Below, in pieces: positions 5,330-6,957 of a stretch of DNA of 6,957 nucleotides. This DNA is from Alphaproteobacteria bacterium (lineage in GTDB: Bacteria > Pseudomonadota > Alphaproteobacteria > Geminicoccales > Geminicoccaceae): the NCBI GenBank assembly GCA_026982585.1, contig JALSGW010000011.1:1-6957 (forward strand). Reading direction: 5' to 3'. Each line of letters opens with the position of its first letter. The stretch's first letter is position 1. The notes under the pieces are model-generated. The model made no database searches, had not been told where the DNA came from, and saw nothing but the letters and a program-made list of their open reading frames with translations. Position numbers and translations under genes: made by a program.

Positions 5330-6231
5330 GGCCGCTCTCCCTGCACGGTGAACAGCCCCTGGGGCCTGAAGATGAGCACCAGCACGATCAACAGCGGAGT
5401 GAGCACCGCCTGCCAGCCGGCGGAGAGCAGGAAGATGGCGTAGGCCTCCACCACCCCGAGCAGATAGCCGGCGGCGATCGCGCCCGGGATGTTGCCGAGG
5501 CCGCCGATGATCACCACCGCGAAGCTCTTCAAGACCGGCTGGTAGCCGACGGTGGGAAAGGCCGGGAAGATCGAGATCAAGAGCGCCCCGGCGATGCCCG
5601 CGAGCGCCGCCCCCAGGCCGAAGCCGATGGTGTAGATGCGGGCGATGTCGATGCCGAGGGTCTGGGCCGCCTCGGCGTGCTGGGCGGTGGCGCGGATCGC
5701 CTTGCCGAGGGCGGTGAAGCGGATGAAGAGGAACAACAGCCCCACCACGGCCAGCGCGGTGAGGAAGATCGCAAGCCGCTCGTAGGTGATGGTGATGCCG
5801 GCGATCTCGAAGCTGCCCGGCAACAGGGTGGTGACGCCGCGCCGGCGCGTGCCGAAGACGATCTGGGCCAGGTTCTGCAGCACCACCATGAGACCGATGG
5901 TGAGCACGAAGGAATCCACGAGCCAGTCGCGCCCGGCCCGCCGCCTGAGCGGCTCGACGAGGCCGCGCTCGATGGCCATGCCGACGAAGAACAGCACCAC
6001 CCCGGCGAACAGGATGCCGGCGATGAAGGGCAGGCCGAGCACGGCGGCCACGAAATACATGCAATAGGTGCCGATCATGAACTGTTCGCCGTGGGCGAAA
6101 TTGACGATGCCGAGGATGCCGAAGATCAACGACAGGCCGATGCCCATGAGCGCGTACATGGAGCCGCGCACGAGCCCCTGGAAGACGAGCTCGGAGAGGA
6201 TGAGGGGATCGAGCAGGATCGACCAATCCAT
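5326..6231 (-). CDS. livH: Branched-chain amino acid-type ABC transporter permease LivH
   Basis: The second inner-membrane permease, which would pair with LivM to form the translocation pore. The 301-residue protein shows the LivH pattern: QGLVRGSMYALMGIGLSLIF (18-37), GIVNFAHGEQFMIGTY (41-56), FVLTIGLMVVLQNLAQIVFG (108-127), the ATPase-contact loop RFTALGKAIRATAQHAEAAQ (171-190) with TLGID after it, FGLGAALAGIAGALL (204-218) and IIGGLGNIPGAIAAGYLLG (241-259). The ending is FRPQGLFTVQGERP. The ATG at 6231 is chosen because it overlaps the livF stop as TGATG and has GGGAG (6240-6244) eight bases upstream. A GTG at 6240 in the same frame would add three residues, MVV, and lies inside livF. The overlapping junctions on both sides indicate translational coupling with livF and livM. 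Confidence 0.93.
   Translation of the reverse strand: MDWSILLDPLILSELVFQGLVRGSMYALMGIGLSLIFGILGIVNFAHGEQFMIGTYCMYFVAAVLGLPFIAGILFAGVVLFFVGMAIERGLVEPLRRRAGRDWLVDSFVLTIGLMVVLQNLAQIVFGTRRRGVTTLLPGSFEIAGITITYERLAIFLTALAVVGLLFLFIRFTALGKAIRATAQHAEAAQTLGIDIARIYTIGFGLGAALAGIAGALLISIFPAFPTVGYQPVLKSFAVVIIGGLGNIPGAIAAGYLLGVVEAYAIFLLSAGWQAVLTPLLIVLVLIFRPQGLFTVQGERP
5337..5342 (-). promoter_or_regulatory. Ribosome binding site of livM inside livH
   Basis: AGGGAG on the minus strand lies seven bases before the GTG at 5329, within the livH 3' end. It makes the GTG the best start even though an ATG exists 45 bases further in. Confidence 0.6.
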
Positions 6232-6941
6232 CACAACCACTCCCGGACGATGTCCTCGAGCCGATCGCGGAAGCTCTCCACCGGGCCGTGGTGGCTGTTC
6301 TCCCCGAGGTTGAGCACGTACACGTAATCCGCGATCTCGATCGCCTTCTTGACGTTCTGGTCCACCATCAGGATGGTGAAGCGTTCCTCCTTGAGCTTGG
6401 CGATCTCCTCGTACACCTCGTCGACCAGTTTGGGCATCAGCCCCACCGAGGGCTCGTCCAGGAGCAGGGTGCGGGGCCGGGTCATGGTGATGCGCGCGAG
6501 CTCGAGCATGCGCTGCTGGCCGCCGGAAAGCGCCCCCGCGGGGTCGTGGCGCCGTTCCTTGAGCACCGGGAAGCGGGCGTAGATCTCCTCGAAGGCCTGC
6601 CGCAGGCGCGCGCGATCGCGGCGGATGGTCCAGCCGCCGAGCTCCAGATTCTCCTCCACCGTCATCGCCGGAAATATGCTGCGCCCCTGGAGCAGCAGGG
6701 CGATCCCCTCATCGAGCATCTGGTGCGGGGTGCGGCCGCGGATCGAGCGGCCCTCGTGGAGGATGTCGCCGCGGCTCGGCCGCAGATAGCCGTAGATGGC
6801 CCGAAGCAGGGTCGATTTGCCGGCCCCATTCGGTCCGATCACCACGGTCACGAGCCCGTCCCGGGCACACAGATTGACGCCCCGCAGGATCGGCACCTCG
6901 CGGCTGTAGCCCACCTCCAGATCGACAATCTCGAGCGCCAT
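6231..6941 (-). CDS. livF: Branched-chain amino acid-type ABC transporter ATPase LivF
   Basis: A 236-residue cytosolic ATPase subunit that powers the LivHM permease. The motifs are Walker A GPNGAGKST (36-44), the Q-loop LLLQGRSIFP (82-91, Gln85), the signature LSGGQQRMLELAR (138-150), and Walker B TLLLDEPSVGL (158-168, catalytic Glu163). In the switch position ILMVDQNV (190-197) Gln stands in place of the usual His, as is common in LivF proteins (normally VEQN). Length and motifs fit LivF better than LivG, which is longer and carries an insertion. UrtE of urea transporters is a close relative and cannot be fully excluded. The ATG at 6941 has no strong ribosome binding site; 12 bases upstream lies a TGA (6954-6956) that could be the stop of a preceding gene, plausibly livG, cut by the window edge. 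The stop codon overlaps the livH start by one base. Confidence 0.92.
   Translation of the reverse strand: MALEIVDLEVGYSREVPILRGVNLCARDGLVTVVIGPNGAGKSTLLRAIYGYLRPSRGDILHEGRSIRGRTPHQMLDEGIALLLQGRSIFPAMTVEENLELGGWTIRRDRARLRQAFEEIYARFPVLKERRHDPAGALSGGQQRMLELARITMTRPRTLLLDEPSVGLMPKLVDEVYEEIAKLKEERFTILMVDQNVKKAIEIADYVYVLNLGENSHHGPVESFRDRLEDIVREWL
6240..6244 (-). promoter_or_regulatory. Ribosome binding site of livH inside livF
   Basis: GGGAG on the minus strand ends eight bases before the ATG at 6231. It lies within the last codons of livF, which supports coupled translation and the choice of the shorter livH start. Confidence 0.6.
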
Positions 6942-6957
6942 GGCTTGTGGTCGTCAG

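Noticed and set aside
5330..6226. Minus-strand open frame extending livM upstream across livH
   Set aside because: It is an Arg/His/Pro-rich alternate frame of livH. LivM is complete from the GTG at 5329.

Overview
This is a GC-rich window, roughly two thirds G+C by eye, packed with genes that mostly touch or overlap. The proteins look proteobacterial: a bacterial hypoxanthine phosphoribosyltransferase, a YeeZ-like SDR, a short NAD kinase of the kind common in Alphaproteobacteria, a mercuric reductase and a Liv-type ABC importer. A high-GC proteobacterium, gamma or alpha, fits best. I cannot place it more precisely from sequence alone.

Layout. Positions 77-622 (-) hold hpt, for purine salvage. 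About 105 bp away, and divergent from it, a small ABM-fold protein (728-1084, +) is followed after 42 bp, in the same reading frame, by a GTG-started NAD kinase gene (1127-1885, +). The NAD kinase gene converges on an SDR epimerase-like gene (1882-2754, -), and the two stop codons share one CTAG palindrome. A 93-bp divergent gap (2755-2847) separates the SDR gene from a mercuric reductase gene, merA (2848-4254, +). merA has no merR, merT or merP beside it and lacks the usual N-terminal metal-binding domain. A 103-bp convergent gap follows. It holds a GC-rich hairpin and a 35-bp imperfect copy of the livM 3' end.

The right third (4358-6941, -) is part of a branched-chain amino acid type ABC transporter operon, transcribed livF then livH then livM. 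Its junctions are tightly overlapping (TGATG and GTGA). The operon probably begins outside the window with livG and perhaps a substrate-binding protein gene.

How the genes work together. The left two thirds is a set of short housekeeping transcription units (purine salvage, NADP synthesis, an uncharacterised oxidoreductase) plus one metal detoxification enzyme. MerA uses NADPH, and NadK makes NADP, but nothing in the sequence links their regulation. The Liv genes form a separate uptake unit. I see no CRISPR array, intact insertion sequence, rRNA gene or functional tRNA gene. The most unusual points are the solitary merA, the duplicated livM terminus next to it and the shared stop palindrome. 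None of them amounts to a clearly new biological system.
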